A program made the translations under genes and the position numbers. Shown piece by piece: positions 62,314-64,000 of a DNA stretch of 64,000 bases (the first letter of the stretch is position 1; every line of letters begins with the position of its first letter). Source of the stretch: Tetrahymena thermophila SB210 (lineage: Eukaryota > Ciliophora > Oligohymenophorea > Hymenostomatida > Tetrahymenidae); assembly GCF_000189635.1 (NCBI RefSeq), contig NW_002476396.1, positions 62,001 through 126,000 on the forward strand, written 5' to 3'. The notes beneath the pieces were generated by a model, which saw only the letters and a program-made list of their open reading frames with translations, was not told the DNA's origin and did not search any database.

Positions 62314-62425
62314 AGAGTAAAATGCCATTTCGATTTACAATAAGCAAAATTTAATGTTTTGGTATATTTTTATAAAAATAAATATTAAATTTCTCTTATA
62401 GTAAATCGAAATAGCATTTTACTCT
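62314..62425. repeat. Long inverted repeat able to form a ~112-nt hairpin
   Basis: The arm AGAGTAAAATGCCATTTCGA (continuing through TTTAC) at 62314-62338 pairs with its complement at 62401-62425 with a single mismatch. Pairing continues inward through ATAAG..AAATTTAAT (62340-62355) against ATTAAATTT..CTTAT (62384-62399). The loop region is AT-rich and itself nearly palindromic. Confidence 0.85.
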
Positions 62426-63479
62426 ATCTATATAAATGATTTTTAAAAGGTATGATAAATATTTTGGAGAAAAAAAAAAACTTTAATATAGTTTTATTTT
62501 ATATTTTAAAACAAAAAACAATAATTTTTTGTTAGAAACATTTAATGATAAGAATTTTATACAAAAAAAATCTGAAATTTTTCGAAATGAAGTAAATATC
62601 ATAATATAATTTGATAGAACTTTAATATTAGAGATACCTATTAATATTTAGTTCTAAACAGTTAACAAAATTTCTTTTTTAATAAAATAAAGATAAATAA
62701 AGTAAGTTATTATTCCTAGTTATTTCCTATTTCTAAATTGTTCTATTAATTAAAAAAAACTAACTAATTTAATAATTTATAAGTTTATTAGATTTTATCC
62801 GTATTGATTGATAAATTAATAATTTGGCTTATAATAAAAAATTAAGCTTATTAAAACAAATATAACTAACTAATTACACAAATCTCTTGATACTGGTGAG
62901 ATATTTATGCAAAAATAACTTTATTAACTGAATTAATATTTTTATAAGTAAAAAATTTATTTTTTTGAAACTTCATTCAATAATTTATTAAGATATTTAT
63001 TTTAGTAGTAATACAAATTTTGATAGTTTTTTATCTATTTAAATATTTACTAACAAATTTTCATTCAAACATGCTAAACAATATCTGGAATAAATTAATC
63101 AAACTGTACATTTAAATATATGAAAGTAATTTTAGCTTTAGATGAAATTAAACATCTTTATACTTTATAATTTTAAGCAGTAAAAACATAATTTTAACTT
63201 AAACTTAATGTATATATTGCATTGGATGATTGCTAAAATCAATACAGCTAAATAATTTACAAAAAATTAAAGAATATTAAATAACAACCGACACTTATTT
63301 TATTTCCTACAAACTTGATTAATTAATTTTATTTTAATTTTTATTATAAAATATTTGTTTTATCATTTTTAATTTAAATATGTGATTTCAGATATGAATT
63401 TTTAATTCATTTTGAATAGATTTTTATTTTTTTATAATAAATTTTTGAATGACATTTGGTTATACTTACTAACTAACTT

Positions 63480-63940
63480 CTGCATTTGTTTGCTTGAGAG
63501 CACTTTATATAACTTAAATTAGATATATAATAAAAAAAATATTGACTGTGGATATTTAATTAAAATCCACCCAAAAGCCCTAATATTATCTTTATTTATT
63601 TATTATCATTTATTTGGTTTTTTATTTATTATTAACAGATTTTATCATACCAATCAAATGTTTTCTTAGTAATTGCAAATCAGCCAGCTTAAAATCTAAT
63701 AAGAAATTAATCAGTTTTCAAATTAATAAATTTGGTGATAAAACATTCAAAAAATAGACACAGCTTTCAAACATGAAAATTAAGATTAAAAAATCTGATT
63801 TATTAAATTATTTTTTGTTAATAGCTAATGAATTAATCATTAAAATGCCTTATTCTGAAAATAATATTTTTCTTTTAGCTTTATAATATTTAATGAATCC
63901 TAAAAATATGTGATTCTATTATTGATTTATTGATTTGAGG
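63480..63940. repeat. Dispersed non-coding repeat, copy 2
   Basis: Second copy of the repeat at 54620-55240, same orientation, 8.8 kb away. The copies differ by many substitutions and small indels. Confidence 0.8.
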
Positions 63941-64000
63941 TGAGGTGAGGTTTTTTTAATTTCTTAATTTGCTAAGAATTTTAATTCCAATTAACTTTAA

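Larger units (their letters stand above)
61539..64000. other. AT-rich sequence right of the surface-antigen gene
   Basis: No gene supported. It contains the promoter region of the antigen gene, a long hairpin at 62314-62425 and the second copy of the dispersed repeat at 63480-63940. Confidence 0.5.

Overview
The window reads as nuclear DNA of a ciliate, most likely Tetrahymena. It is extremely AT-rich. All eleven supported genes are open only if TAA and TAG are read as glutamine, and all end at TGA. Introns are short, AT-rich and mostly GT-AG. I cannot tell macronuclear from micronuclear assembly: I see no telomeric repeat and no full chromosome-breakage sequence. Exon models were built by hand. 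In every model except one (see below) the summed exon lengths are a whole number of codons, which is strong internal support; the gene holding the assembly gap could not be summed.

Layout, left to right. 736-4724 (+): a leucine-rich-repeat (LRR) gene with almost every ~30-residue repeat in its own 90-nt exon. 6804-13571 (+): a 1904-residue surface protein with signal peptide, Cys-rich repeats, REJ-like region, GPS-like motif and C-terminal membrane segments. 14552-17056 (+): a B-box-like zinc-binding, coiled-coil and LRR-like protein. 20358-23810, 25037-28708 and 30913-34677 (+): three paralogues with signal peptide, Cys-rich ectodomain and seven hydrophobic segments; the last two lie on a ~4.9-kb tandem duplication, the middle one carries an apparent 1-nt frameshift and the last contains a 100-N gap that looks artificial. 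35133-38804 and 39371-43348 (+): two more LRR genes of the exon-per-repeat family, in which the introns were duplicated with the exons. 44221-56635 (-): five paralogues of a ~267-residue Cys-rich protein, tentatively scramblase-like; three sit on a ~2.4-kb tandem triplication and two are older and more diverged. 60135-61538 (-): a Cys-rich, probably GPI-anchored surface protein resembling the Tetrahymena immobilization (Ser) antigens.

Taken together this is a region of expanding, mostly surface or membrane gene families. The most striking signal is the LRR architecture: 26 internal repeat exons in three genes all begin and end in the same codon phase, so any exon can be gained, lost or skipped without breaking the frame. 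No tRNA, rRNA, CRISPR array or recognisable autonomous transposon was found. Several inverted repeats and small TIR-like insertions are listed separately.
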